Assembly (NCBI GenBank): GCA_964019695.1
Contig: OZ026517.1
Coordinates: forward strand, 51,453,672 to 51,517,671
Source: Loripinus fragilis
Taxonomy: Eukaryota; Mollusca; Bivalvia; Lucinida; Lucinidae
DNA: 64,000 nucleotides
Direction: 5' to 3'
Part shown: positions 30,208-40,342 of the stretch, piece after piece
Layout: each line of letters starts with the position of its first letter
Numbering within the stretch: position 1 is the stretch's first letter
Made by a program: the position numbers and the translations under genes
The notes under the pieces: model-generated
Seen by the model: the letters and a program-made list of their open reading frames with translations, nothing else
Database searches by the model: none
Told to the model about the DNA's origin: nothing

Positions 30208-31840
30208 AGTATTGATTGTCATGTTTGATTTGAGTACAGTAATGATTATAATGCTTGATTTGAGTACATGATTTGAGTACAGTAATGATTATAATGCTTG
30301 ATTTGAGTACATGATTTGAGTACAGTAATGATTATAATGCTTGATTTGAGTACAATATTGATTGTTATGTTTGATTTGAGTACAGTATTGACTGTTATGT
30401 TTGGTTTGGGCACAGTATTGAATTGATTTGAGTACAATTTTGAAGGTTATATTTGGTTAGAGTACAGAATTGATTGTCATGTTTGGTTTGAGAACAGTAT
30501 TGATTACTATGTTAGACTTGAGTACAGTATTGATTGTTATGTTTAATTTGAGTACTGTACAGTATTGATTATTATGTTTGATTTGAGTATGTACATTATT
30601 GATTGTTATGTATGTTTGGGTACAGTATTGATTGTTATGTTTGATTTGAGTACAGTATTGATTGTTATGTTTGGTTTGGGTACAGTACTGTTATGTTTGA
30701 TTTGAGTACAATTTTGAAGGTTATATTTGGTTTGAGTACAGTATTGATTGTTATGTTTGGTTTGGGTACAGTACTGTTATGTTTGATTTGAGTACAATTT
30801 TGAAGGTTATATTTGGTTTGAGTACAGTATTGATTGTTATGTTTGGTTTGGGTACAGTATTGATTGTTATATTTGGTTTGAGTACAGTATTGATTGTTAT
30901 GTTTGGTTTGGGTACAGTACTGTTATGTTTGATTTGAGTACAATTTTGAAGGTTATATTTGGTTTGAGTACAGTATTGATTGTCATGTTTGGTTTGAGAA
31001 CAGTATTGATAGTTATGTTTGATATGAGTATATTACAGATTGATATGTTTGATTTGAGTACAGTACTGATTGATATGTTTGGTTTGAGTACAGTATTGAT
31101 TGTCAGGTTTGGTTTGAGATTTGGCTTGAGTACAGTATTGATTGTTATGTTTTGTTTGAGTACATAATTGACTTTTGTTTGGTTTGAGCACAACATTTGA
31201 TTGTTGTAATTGGTTTTAGTTCAGTATTGTTTTATTGAGTTTGAGTACAGTATTAATTGTTATGTTTGAGTAAAGAATTGTATGTTTGGTTTGAGAAGAG
31301 TATTGAATGCTTTGTTTGGTTTTAGTACAGTATTGATTGTTATGTTTGGTTTGAGTTTTAGTACAGTATTGATTGTTATGTTTGGTTTGAGTTTTAGTAC
31401 AGTATTGATTGTTATGTTTGGTTTGAGTTTTAGTACAGTATTGATTGTTATGTTTGAGTAAAGACTAATATGTTTGGTTTGAGAAGAGTATTGAATGAGT
31501 ACAGTATTGATTGTTATTTTTGGTTTGAGTACAGAATTGATTGCTATGTTTGGTTTGAGTACAGAATTTATTATATTTGGTTTTAGTACAGTATTGATTT
31601 TTGTTTGGACGCTTTACATCCCAATCAACAATTTTTCAGTCATGTCAGGACGATCTGAGTTGAACCAGTACTAAGCAGCAGATTAAATGTCTTGCTCACG
31701 GACACAACACAGTGGCTCCGGTGAGCCTCAAACTAGCAATCCTTCAATCCACAGTCTAATGCTCTACCAATTGAGCCACTGTACTCCACTATTGATTGTT
31801 GTGTTTGTTTTGAGTACAATATTGATTGTTTAGTTTGAAT
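30208..31840. repeat. Minisatellite F, about 30-bp unit, about 45 copies
   Basis: Unit ATGTTTGGTTTGAGTACAGTATTGATTGTT with drift. Between about 30680 and 30960 a compound unit (GTACTGTTATGTTTGATTTGAGTACAATTTTGAAGGTTAT plus one or two standard units) repeats three times, a small higher-order pattern. A SINE interrupts at 31600-31789. The open frames over the array only reflect its 30-bp period. Confidence 0.85.
31600..31789 (-). mobile_element. V-SINE inserted in minisatellite F
   Basis: TATTGATT at 31592-31599 and 31790-31797, though this word is also part of the array unit. V word TGTCTTGCTCACGGACAC, A-box complement CCAATTGAGCCACTG. Confidence 0.8.
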
Positions 31841-32287
31841 TTAGTGGAGACAGAAACAAGGACATTAATAGAAACATTTAATTGAAACATATGCAAGACT
31901 CAAGTACACTAATTTAAAATCAATCTGAGTTTTTAAACCACCCAATCAGCTTACAAACACCTGATAGGTACATTAAAATTCACAGAATGTCAAACAAGAT
32001 CCAAGAACATCATTAAACATCTGAAAGTGTGCCAGGATACAGGTACAGACACCTGCAGGTGATAAATACAACAGGTTTTCTTAATTGAGGGGGTACCTTG
32101 CAAAAATGGCACCCATCTGATATAATGTCCGTTCACCAGTCTGTCTGTTATGCTAGCTCCTCCAAAAATACTGGACTAAATCCAAGCAATCAGACTGAAC
32201 TTTAAGGAGCAGACTGACCTAGGTTTATATTGGTTACAATACAGGCTAGCAAAGTACATAGGCAGATGTGCAAGCACACAACGAATG
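31841..32287. other. No feature recognised
   Basis: Contains ACACCTGCAGGTG (about 32050) and CAAAAATGGCACCCATCTGATATAATG; no repeat partner. Confidence 0.3.
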
Positions 32288-32757
32288 AGGTGGATGCTGG
32301 AAAATTATCCATGAATTTTTGTTGTCTTTTGATTTTTTTCAAATATAAGTTTTTCAAAGTGTCAAACAGATTGGAAACAATTTTTGTCTGGCCTGATCTG
32401 GTTCCAACTTGTTTGCAAAGATCATGCGCAGATCCAGAAAGTTTTTTCAGAGGGGGTCCAACATGTTTTTTGATGTTTTTTTTTTTTACTTTTTTATATT
32501 CTTTTTTAGTTGATGAGTAGATACAAATACCACTAAGATCATGCCATCACTGGCGCGCCAATGATGGCCCAGCATTGAACGCTGGCTTGGTAGCTTTGTG
32601 ATTTTTCAGGGGATCCGCAGCAGTATGAAACAGAACCCTATAATTTTGTGATTTTTCAGGGGGTGGGGTTCGGACCCCCTGTTCCTCCCACCCCTCTGGA
32701 TCCACGCATGAAAGATTATCAGCACACAACAAAAGTTCCACTGGCAGTGAAAGAGAC
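32288..32757 (+). mobile_element. C-family MITE split by an S element
   Basis: Left part: GGATGCTGGAAAATTATCCATG, GTTGTCTTTTG, CTGGCCTGATCTGGTTCCAACTTGTTTGC. Right part: TTATCAGCACACAACAAAAGTTCCACTGGC. The parts join across the S insertion at AAAGAT, as expected from GCAAAGGTTATCAGC in uninterrupted copies. Confidence 0.7.
32423..32710 (+). mobile_element. S-family MITE nested in a C MITE, AAAGAT duplication
   Basis: AAAGAT at 32417-32422 and 32711-32716. Ends CATGCGCAGATCCAGAAA and CTCTGGATCCACGCATG. Contains GCGCGCCAATGATGGCCCAGCATTGAACGCTGG, as in 8228-8548. Confidence 0.75.
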
Positions 32758-33349
32758 CTATCATGCACCATTCTATATTTGTTGAAGTAAGCTTAGTAAA
32801 GATATCAATACATAAACATGCACAGACTGCTTTGATTTATGTTTTATTTTAAGATTTACTCAGCAAATCTTCTAAGATCATTTTCAGGTGTAGCCTCATG
32901 GAAACGGACATAAAACAAACTATTAAAGAGATAAACCTACAGGATTACCAATAATTTGTACAACAAGGAGCAGTTCCAACTGCGCCAGTAATTCAGAGGA
33001 ATATATAATACCACATAAAAGATTTGGTTAAAATATATGGAGCAATCTCTTCCCAAAAATTGGGCTAGTGCCTGCCATAGGCCAAAATAGATAGGCAATC
33101 TCATCCATTTTGATCATTGTCATAACCCCCTTATAAATTAATCCTAACTTGGGCCACTCTCTGTTACAGAGGTGGAGATTTAAGATTTTCCATCAAGCAT
33201 GAGGGTACTCACTCCCTATCCACACATGTCTGTATAAGCAAAATTTGAGCGTAGCATTTTGATTACTTGCTGATCCATCAGTTTAAACATGTGTTTAAGG
33301 TGCTCAAAACAACCATCTAACTAAGTACCCACAACAAAAGCATCAGCAA
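32758..33349. other. No feature recognised
   Basis: Mixed AT-rich sequence; nothing seen on either strand. Confidence 0.3.
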
Positions 33350-33746
33350 GCAAATTTAATATGACCTTGGCATTAAGCAGGTTTGACATTAAGAAGGGCA
33401 AGGTCAACCTAGGATCATCATTTGAACAAACAGGTAGGCCTCATGTCTTCGATGCTACATACGAAGTCCCAAGGTCATTGGCCTTATGGTTCTGGAGAAG
33501 ATTTTTAAGGTTTTTGACCATATATGGGCGTGGTGGCCATCTTAGTCATGTGACAAGGACCATTTGAACAAACTTTTTTGTTCCCCCATCCTAAGGAGTC
33601 TCCATATGAAATTGGAGTTAAATTGGCAGAGTGGTTTCGGAGCTGGAAAAGATATCTGAAAATGTTGGCCGACGGACAATGAACGGACAACAGAGTCATT
33701 GGTATACTATTAGCTCACCCATAAGCCTTCGGCTCAGGTGAGCTAA
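33350..33746 (+). mobile_element. Helitron-like element, N-type, one unit plus 3' end
   Basis: GGGCAAGGTCAACCTAGGATCATCATTTGAACAAAC, GATGCTACATACGAAGTCCCAAGGTCATTGGCC, GGGCGTGGTGGCCATCTTAGTCATGTG, then ATTAGCTCACCC...CTTCGGCTCAGGTGAGCTAA (33711-33746). The 5' end is truncated. Confidence 0.7.
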
Positions 33747-34035
33747 AGTGGAGTATTATTTAGAGCTATAAATGACCATCAATGTCACTAACCTCAGGAG
33801 ATGAGAGTCCTTTCTGGTCTTCCAGGGCTGGTCTTGATGGGGGTAGGCCTTCTTAGAGAGGAGGGGGGCACACAGTTTGTTACCCATGAACTAGGCCACA
33901 TATCTTCTTACGAAAACATAACCAAAGTTACCATCAGTGAAAGTGCTCCTCTGAAAAAAATACAGAAATATACCTGTACTGTGAAGCAAAATTACTCTGT
34001 ACCCAAAGAGTTAGAAAGGGTTGACAAATCTATCT
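33747..34035. other. No feature recognised
   Basis: Includes a 78-codon plus-strand frame from 33801 with no domain character or convincing splice context. Confidence 0.25.
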
Positions 34036-34165
34036 GAGTAATTTTTCATGCTTTTGTTGTTGTCTGCTGATTTTTTCAAATCAAATTTTTCAAAAAAAAA
34101 TTTCAGGAATACCATCTGAGTGTCAAACAGGTTGGATCCAGATTAGGGTCGACGTTTTGTCAGCA
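34036..34165 (+). mobile_element. C-family MITE, left half
   Basis: GAGTAATTTTTCATGCTTTTGTTG, ATTTCAGGAATACCATCTGAGTGTCAAACAGGTTGGATCCAGATTAGGGTCGACGTTTTGTC; the right half is replaced. Confidence 0.6.
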
Positions 34166-34207
34166 CATCAGCACAATTGTTATTTATTGCTTTTATAGTA
34201 TCAAAGC

Positions 34208-34425
34208 TATATGGAAACCCGTCTTGGGGGTGCTAACAACAAAGGCGCAGACCAGCCTGTGCATCCAGGCAGTTTGATCAGGGCCTTTATTTGCCTATTA
34301 GAAATTATCATATTTAAACTTGCTACCAGGGAAATTTCAATTTTCTATCTATAGTTTCTGAATCTGAGGAGACTGGTTTGAGTCTTGCTTTGTCAGAAAT
34401 CCTGAAGACCGGGTGTGTTGGTTTG
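34208..34425 (+). mobile_element. A-family MITE, worn ends
   Basis: CTAACAACAAAGGCGCAGACCAGCCTGTGCATCC, GCAGTTTGATCAGGGCC, AACTTGCTACCAGGGAAATTTCAATTTTCTA, GCTTTGTCAGAAATCCTGAAGACC. Confidence 0.65.
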
Positions 34426-34589
34426 AGCTCATACTATATAGCTACATACGAATTTTCAAGGTTATAGCTCATCTCTATAAAATGTAGCCTATATCCCTCA
34501 ATCCTTTGATTGGTGTAAGGGAAGTAACACTTGACTGATAAATCAAAAGTCATTGGTGGTATTAACTGGTACAAATGCCAAAATCTCAG

Positions 34590-35020
34590 CAAGGACTTGG
34601 ATCAGCCTGAATAACAATATAATCAGATCACAGTCTTGGTTAGCTAAGGGCTGATAGTTTCTTCATGTGTGCAGTGAAGACTCTGATCTGCCTGGACAGA
34701 TTTTCAGGCTGATCTGAGTAATCACAGGAGGCCTATAAGGATTGAATTTTGTTGTTTCGGTCATGCACTGGTTCAAGCCAAGTTGAAGGCACTGCATGCC
34801 AGAACCAACAAAATGATCTATGTGCCTAGTAAAGATTCAGATCAGCCAGAGCATTCTCCCCAGTCACAGCAGTCTTCACTGTGCCCTTAATGGGTATCTA
34901 AGGGCATAAGGTTTCTTCAGGTAAACAGAAGCTCTGATCAGACTGGGCAGATGACTAGGATGAATGGAGTCTTTGATGAGCACACAAGTCAACATGCACT
35001 AGCTGGCTCAATTCATCACT
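34590..35020. repeat. Cluster of three worn DD-type hairpin cores
   Basis: AAGGACTTGGATCAGCCTG..., GTGAAGACTCTGATCTGCCTGGACAGATTTTCAGGCTGATCTGAG, and AAGATTCAGATCAGCCAGAGCATT...CAGTCTTCACTG, then GAAGCTCTGATCAGACTGGGCAGATG. It looks like one element with tandem hairpins, much decayed. Confidence 0.45.
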
Positions 35021-35034
35021 CAGCTTCTGTTTAA

Positions 35035-35271
35035 CTCTTAAAGAGCCAATCGCAACAAAAGTCGTCTGCTTTTCTATCTGCTGAAATGTTAAGAGGCCTC
35101 AATGGCAAACAGTGTGCACCCAGATCAGACTGCTCCTATAGGAGCAGTCTGTTCTGGGTCCACACTTTTTGCTTATATACTTGAATTTGCCAGTAATGTA
35201 AGACAATTATTTGCAGCAGACGACTTCAGCAGACGACATTTTCAGATGTGTATTTCTTGGTGCTTTAAGGG
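35035..35271. mobile_element. D-family foldback MITE flanked by TTAA
   Basis: TTAA at 35031-35034 and 35272-35275. Ends CTCTTAAAGAGCCAA and TTGGTGCTTTAAGGG. Core CCCAGATCAGACTGCTCCTATAGGAGCAGTCTGTTCTGGG, flanked by GCAAACAGTGTG and CACACTTTTTGC. Confidence 0.75.
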
Positions 35272-35505
35272 TTAATTATCTATGAAAATGCATGAAAAAA
35301 GAACTGCACAATTTACCTGTGGGTCAAAATCTATCCTCAACATAATAAAGTATAATATATCCAGTTTTCTCTTGGAAAAATTTGAACATGAACCAATGGA
35401 GTTTGTGAATGGGTTTATAAACCAGAACAGAAGCCAAAAGACTGATAAGCAGATTGCTTTAAAACAAGACAGTTTTACTCTGGTTACAAGCAATTAAGCC
35501 TGAAA

Positions 35506-35743
35506 CAGGCCTCTAGATAAGAGTGTGTACCTACAATTAATTACAATTACTATTTTAATTACCCCAACTCTGGTACCTGAAAATTATTTTTCTTATTTCT
35601 CAACCAAAACATATGTTGTGGGTACTCAAAAGAACCGTCTCGATGAGACGGTTTTTTTGAGCACCCCAAACATATGTTTTAATTGATGGGTAAGAAAATA
35701 ATCACAATTTTACGCTAAATTTTTTGGCTTAACTGGCCCTATG
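35506..35743 (+). mobile_element. Q-family foldback MITE
   Basis: CAGGCCTCTAGATAAGAGTGTGTACC left end, TTAACTGGCCCTATG right end, centre AAGAACCGTCTCGATGAGACGGTTTTTTTG. About 45 bp longer than other copies because of an AATTA-rich insert near 35535-35580. Confidence 0.75.
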
Positions 35744-36021
35744 TTGAAATGCTGACTGAATATTCATAAACAATCAAGCTTGGAACTAGATCAAAGATTT
35801 TTTCAACAAAAAGGTACTTTTTTTTTCTCATTTGTTTTAGTGGAAAAATAAGAAATAAAGAAGCTGGATTTCACTCTAAAAATGCCCAATTTTTCTAAGG
35901 GCCATAACTCCACTGATATGTCATAAAAAGAAATGAATCGGGTAATCCACTCAGCAAAACATTATTTATACAAACTTTCCATCACATTAGACAACAGGTG
36001 AGAATTGGCAGGTTCAAATAT

Positions 36022-36166
36022 CACACTGTGTAGGCGGCAATCGAAAAAGCTCTAAGCAATCGACAAACGTGGTTCAAAAATAGCTAGAAACAGTGTTGTT
36101 CCTAACGATTTTTTATCATGTTCATCGATAGCATTATGTTTTCGATTGCTGCCTACCCGGTGTGTA
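36022..36166. mobile_element. CC-family MITE, short copy
   Basis: CACACTGTGTAGGCGGCAATCGAAAA left, TTTTCGATTGCTGCCTACCCGGTGTG right. Shares GCTAGAAACAGTGTT and ATCGATAGCATTATG with 36632-36838. Confidence 0.7.
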
Positions 36167-36191
36167 TATACGAGCCGGTATCCAACATAAG

Positions 36192-36389
36192 GTACAAGTT
36201 GGCATGTGCGTACAGCAAAGTTTTAAATCAGTCTGCACATCCACACAGTCTGATCAGAGTCTTTGTTTTCCGCCTGAAGAAACCTTGGACTCTTAGCTAC
36301 TCATGGAGTGCCCATTGAAGACTCTGATCAGACTGCACGGATGTGCAGGCTGATCGGAGTCTTTGATAGGCGCACATGCCAAAATGTAC
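36192..36389. mobile_element. DD-family foldback MITE with two hairpin cores
   Basis: GTACAAGTTGGCATGTGCG and CGCACATGCCAAAATGTAC termini. Each half holds a hairpin core: AAATCAGTCTGCACATCCACACAGTCTGATCAGAGTC, and GACTCTGATCAGACTGCACGGATGTGCAGGCTGATCGGAGTC. Confidence 0.7.
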
Positions 36390-36631
36390 TGTTTGCTGGA
36401 CACCGGCAGCCTCAGCCTCATATATACAGAAGGAAGTGGAAAATGTGCTGATAGATTTCCAAAACCAATTTCAACAATACAGCTATATCTACTTCGGAAG
36501 AAGGTCACTAACTGGCCAAACATCAGGTAAAGAAAACAAAATTGGCAGATTCCATATATACAAAAATAATAATTTCATCAGTATAGTCTAACAATGAACT
36601 CTGCAAGATCAAAGATTAAAATAATCTATCT

Positions 36632-36838
36632 CACACCTGATAGGCGGCAATGGAAAACGCTTTTAACAATCAATGAATGCGGATCAAAATCGCTAGAAAC
36701 AGTGTTTTCGATCGTCATTTGTCGCCATTCGGCGCCACTCTGGCAACAAATGGCAATCAAAAACTCAGTTTCATACTATTTTTTATCTATGTCCATCGAT
36801 AGTATTAACATTTTCGATTGCCGCCTTTCCTGTGTGTA
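36632..36838. mobile_element. CC-family MITE, long copy
   Basis: CACACCTGATAGGCGGCAATGGAAAA left and TTTTCGATTGCCGCCTTTCCTGTGTG right. Inside, CGTCATTTGTCGCCATTCGGCGCCACTCTGGCAACAAATGGC forms a further hairpin. Confidence 0.7.
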
Positions 36839-36906
36839 TCCTATAGCAAGTGCATGGTAAAACAAGATCATTACTCTTTGCAAGCTTGGCAGTTTTGCAC
36901 ATGGTT

Positions 36907-37041
36907 AGAGGATAACCATATTCAAAATTTTCATTCAGGGAGGTATATTGTCGAAGATTAGTTTTACGGCAATGTGGTTGTCCACCATATAGCTGGTGGT
37001 TTACATCTCCAAATGAACATTTTGAATATGGTTATCTCCCC
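36907..37041. mobile_element. V-family foldback MITE, second copy
   Basis: GGATAACCATATTCAAAATTTTCATT pairs with AATGAACATTTTGAATATGGTTATC. The middle holds GTCCACCATATAGCTGGTGG, absent at 12071. Confidence 0.7.
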
Positions 37042-37244
37042 ATTCTTATGAGCTTCTAAAGTGCACAGGGGTGCACTCATTTACTATTTAATAAAATCTT
37101 TGTTTCTTCTCAAATCAGAGCATTGCAAGCCATGTAAAGCCGCATGTCGTCCAACTAAACTGTTTAACACTCTGGTGTTTAATCTTGAAAACATTCTGCT
37201 GCAGCAAAAAATCATACAAAATTACCAAGCAATGCCAGGATGCA

Positions 37245-37330
37245 AAGTTAAAGAATTCATATAAAACTCATATAAGCCTACCATCCTTATTGGGACATAG
37301 ACAAACAGTGCAGACCTAGATCAGTCACCC
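37245..37330 (+). mobile_element. D-family MITE, half
   Basis: CATATAAGCCTACCATCCTTATTGGGACATAGACAAACAGTGCAGACCTAGATCAGTC parallels the left half of 47575-47970 (ATATAAGCCTAACATCC, GGGACATCGGCAAGCAGTGC). Interrupted by the S element that follows. Confidence 0.5.
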
Positions 37331-37515
37331 AGTGGCAGATCCAGAGGGTGTTTGGGGGGGATTCGCTCGAACTCCCCTTTGAGACAAATTTATTTCATTT
37401 TCATGAAGAATTTTCAGAAAAATCAAGAAATAATGATAAATAATCAGGTAGAATTAACAAATCCAACCTCCCTTTCTAACTTTGAACCCCATCAAGAATC
37501 CTGGATTCACCCGAC
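37331..37515. mobile_element. S-family MITE
   Basis: CAGTGGCAGATCCAGAGGG at the left, AATCCTGGATTCACCCG at the right; ATTTATTTCATTTTCATG as in the GGTCTC subtype, but the central palindrome is lost. Confidence 0.6.
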
Positions 37516-37563
37516 ACCGCATAATGGTGTCAGTTTGATTACAGAATTTATTTTATACTTAGC

Positions 37564-37637
37564 AGTGAAATCAATGCATATCAGTGATATCAATCACTAG
37601 TGAATTGATATAATATAGTGATTGATTTCACTGTTAC
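37564..37637. repeat. Foldback AGTGAAATCAAT...ATTGATTTCACT
   Basis: CAGTGAAATCAATGCATATC with a near inverse TAGTGATTGATTTCACTG about 40 bp on, and ATATCAATCACTAGTGAATTGATAT between. A worn foldback. Confidence 0.55.
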
Positions 37638-38010
37638 GTTTTTTACGGCGGCTAGCCGCCGTTCTAATATCGCTTTAGACCTACATTTTATGTAAATTAT
37701 TCACCAATCAGAAGTATTCTTAAATTGTAATATTCATCACACCAACTGGAAAAAGATGCTCTCATTGGTTAATACTCAGAATGTCCATACAATCTTATTA
37801 AACATGCAACTAAACTTAAAAAACTACATGTAAATGGAAGAGAACCAGTCTGTGCACTGAATGCATTAACGACATAATCTCGAATATAGGTCAACCCTCG
37901 ATGTATAGCATTTGTAAATTGCTGTATTATCATTGTTTACACGCCTTGCACACAGCAAAGAAGTGCATTATAAAATAATAAACCCACTAAATCCGAAAGG
38001 ACTTTACAGT
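37638..38010 (-). repeat. Two-copy repeat GG, inverted copy
   Basis: Starts TTTTTTACGGCGGCTAGCCGCCG and runs ATTCACCAATCAGAAGTATTC, ATTGTAATATTCATCAC, CTCATTGGTTAATACTC, GAACCAGTCTGTGCAC, GAATATAGGTCAACCC, CACTAAATCCGAAAGGACTTTACAG: the reverse of 7018-7397. Confidence 0.6.
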
Positions 38011-39979
38011 AATGTCACGCAATTTAAATAAAATATGTTAACTTTTCCAACTTCCATTCTGGACATGATTATAGTCTGTTTCATATATTTCGACAATAGT
38101 CTATTTGCAGGGCTTATTTTTGGCTGTTTTACGGTTATATTCCCAATGTCAAAACGTTTCTTTTCTCCAATATTCGGATGAAAAAATCCCAATTTCAAGT
38201 CGGAAAAAATTTCGAAGAAAAAATCATCGTTTTGTCGAGTAAATTGTGTTTAAAATTGTTTGTTTATTTGTTCCCGACATTTCTACCGACTATTGGCATC
38301 TCTGTCGTGCTACTACGATGTAAATCCTGTCGTTGCATTATCAGGGCCCAATGGAGTTGTGCCCTCTAACGATCGGCATATCAGCGTGGTTTACATCTTT
38401 GCATTAACAGGTAATTTCCCCTGTAAGTACAGCAATCAATTTATGTTGGCTGGGGAAAAGGACTGGGGTGAACGGAAAGTCATAATGTATAAGGGAACCC
38501 CTGCCAAATGTTTTTTCAGTGTGTTGACTGTGTCATTTTAATGCAAGTTGTGTAAAAGGGAGCTCCGCTCAAATTTGTTTAGGGTGGGTTTGCAGAATCA
38601 TTTTTTAGCAGTTAATAGGAAATCTAGGCCTATTCTGCGCTTTCAAAATGCTTGGGTGTCGGAATTTTCTTGGGTCCATGTACCCTCTAAAGATTGTGCC
38701 CTCTACATTTTGCCCTAGAGGGTACATGTCATGTACCCTAAAAAATATGAGTGGTAGCCCTGGTAATATTCAACATTGCCCAGTCTCATATAATACATCA
38801 TGCAAGTTAACAGTACAGCTAAATTCAGATAAATATGATGTATACTTGACAGCAAAAGAAACGCATATTTTCAATATCCATTTAATACCAGAAACCCTTA
38901 TCAAATTTTATCCTAAATGATAAGAGCATGTTTGAACGGACCCATGCATTCGTCCCAGACCATTATATTCGTCATTACACAGTTAATTATTATTTTTTGT
39001 TAATTAATGCAAAAAACGCCAAAACAGTGCCGTACATTGGAAAACACATGATTTGAATCCGATTTCATTGCAAGTCACGATAACTCACTGTAACAGATTA
39101 GAAAACAGCATAAAACTTTAAAATTCACTGCTGTAAAAAGTATACTGCTAATCCAAAAATCTTAACTTTTGCATTTTTGCATTGGTATTGAAAACCACTG
39201 GAATATTTGGGGTGTAAGAATATCTGGAACAGTATGATTGATGTCAAGGTAGGGTAGTGTCCAACAGAACCGTTTAAAACAATTGTTTGGACCCTTTCAT
39301 GCCTGTGACTGGGTCACAATAGTCCACTGTAAAGAATGTCGGAAAATTTAAATTTCATAAGTAGTCTGTATGTCATGGTTAACACGCAGCGTGATTTTCA
39401 TTGAAATCCGTTCAGTAGATTAAGGCATACACCATCTCGACAGTCGCCTTTATTATGAGTTATTTTATTACGCCCAGAGTAAGGTCCCTTTATTTTCATT
39501 ATTCCAATGACCCATCCATTCGTGATGCATTTGATAAGTCACATGTTCAATGCATCAGCGATACCTTAAATATCATTAGATCAGTATTTAAACCTCAATT
39601 TATACACTTTACCAAATATGCAAAATATGCACTTCTTTTGCTGTTCAGTATATTTTATGATTTGACAATATAGCTAACAAAACTAAAAAATCGCAATTTT
39701 AGGCATTTTTGCGCTAAAATTCCCAATTCCAGGGGTATGTGTCATTGTCCCAAAATCATGAATATAAACCATTTATCTATTTCTAAAAAAACAAAAAAAC
39801 TTAACAAGTGTATTTAATTTGTTCCATTACAATGGGGTATAAAAATTAACCGCTAATTTGCACGTAACCTTTGGGTTCAGGGGATTGAGCTTGCCCTAGC
39901 CGGCATATGCATTTTCTTACAAGAACAGTGTAACTATCAGTAAAGTCTCTTCTATCAATTACGAGTAGCTAAATGGTCA
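38011..39979. other. Longest stretch without recognised elements
   Basis: About 2 kb, mostly AT-rich, possibly single-copy. Two structured patches: an 81-nt potential hairpin at 38317-38397 (GATGTAAATCC/GGTTTACATC, TCGTT/AACGA, AGGGC/GCCCT) and the CCCTCTA foldback listed next. Open frames (38178, 38260, 38648, 39455) lack domain character and splice support. Confidence 0.35.
38676..38737. repeat. Hairpin ATGTACCCTCTA...TAGAGGGTACAT
   Basis: Arms of 12 bases around AAGATTGTGCCCTCTACATTTTGCCC; a further ATGTACCCT follows at once, giving three copies of the word in 65 bases. Confidence 0.65.
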
Positions 39980-40322
39980 CATGCGCAGATCCAGAGGGGA
40001 AGGGGGTGGAGGGTTCGCACCACCTCCTGGAAAAACACAAGTTATATGGGTTTCTATAATTAGCATTTGGACCCCCCACCCCCCCCCCCCCCTGGAAAAA
40101 GTTTGACCCCTGGAAAAGGTTGGGCCCTCCTGGAAAATGTTGGACACCCTTCCCCACCCCGACACCTTGTGAAATTATAGTTTTCTTTGAAATAAACCAT
40201 TAATAAGACACTGTAAAACAGTAAAAGTTGAGGACAAAAAAAGAAAAAAAAAACGTTGTCAGAGCTGTTTTCTGGAAGTCGGCCCTGGACACCCCTGGCA
40301 AAAATTCCTGGATCTGCGCATG
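39980..40322. mobile_element. S-family MITE, GGTCA duplication
   Basis: GGTCA at 39975-39979 and 40323-40327. Ends CATGCGCAGATCCAGAGGGG and CCTGGATCTGCGCATG. The inside is C-rich (a C run at about 40076-40092) with repeated CCCTGGAAAA words, and shares little with the other S copies. Confidence 0.75.
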
Positions 40323-40342
40323 GGTCAGCCAGCATCCAAACT

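Noticed and set aside
30897..31196. Open frames on both strands over 30.9-31.2 kb with periodic residues
   Set aside because: The 30-bp period of minisatellite F keeps any frame open; no start context, splice sites or domain.
36118..36523. Open frames on both strands in 36.1-36.5 kb
   Set aside because: They fall within CC and DD foldbacks, whose inverted arms give mirrored frames.
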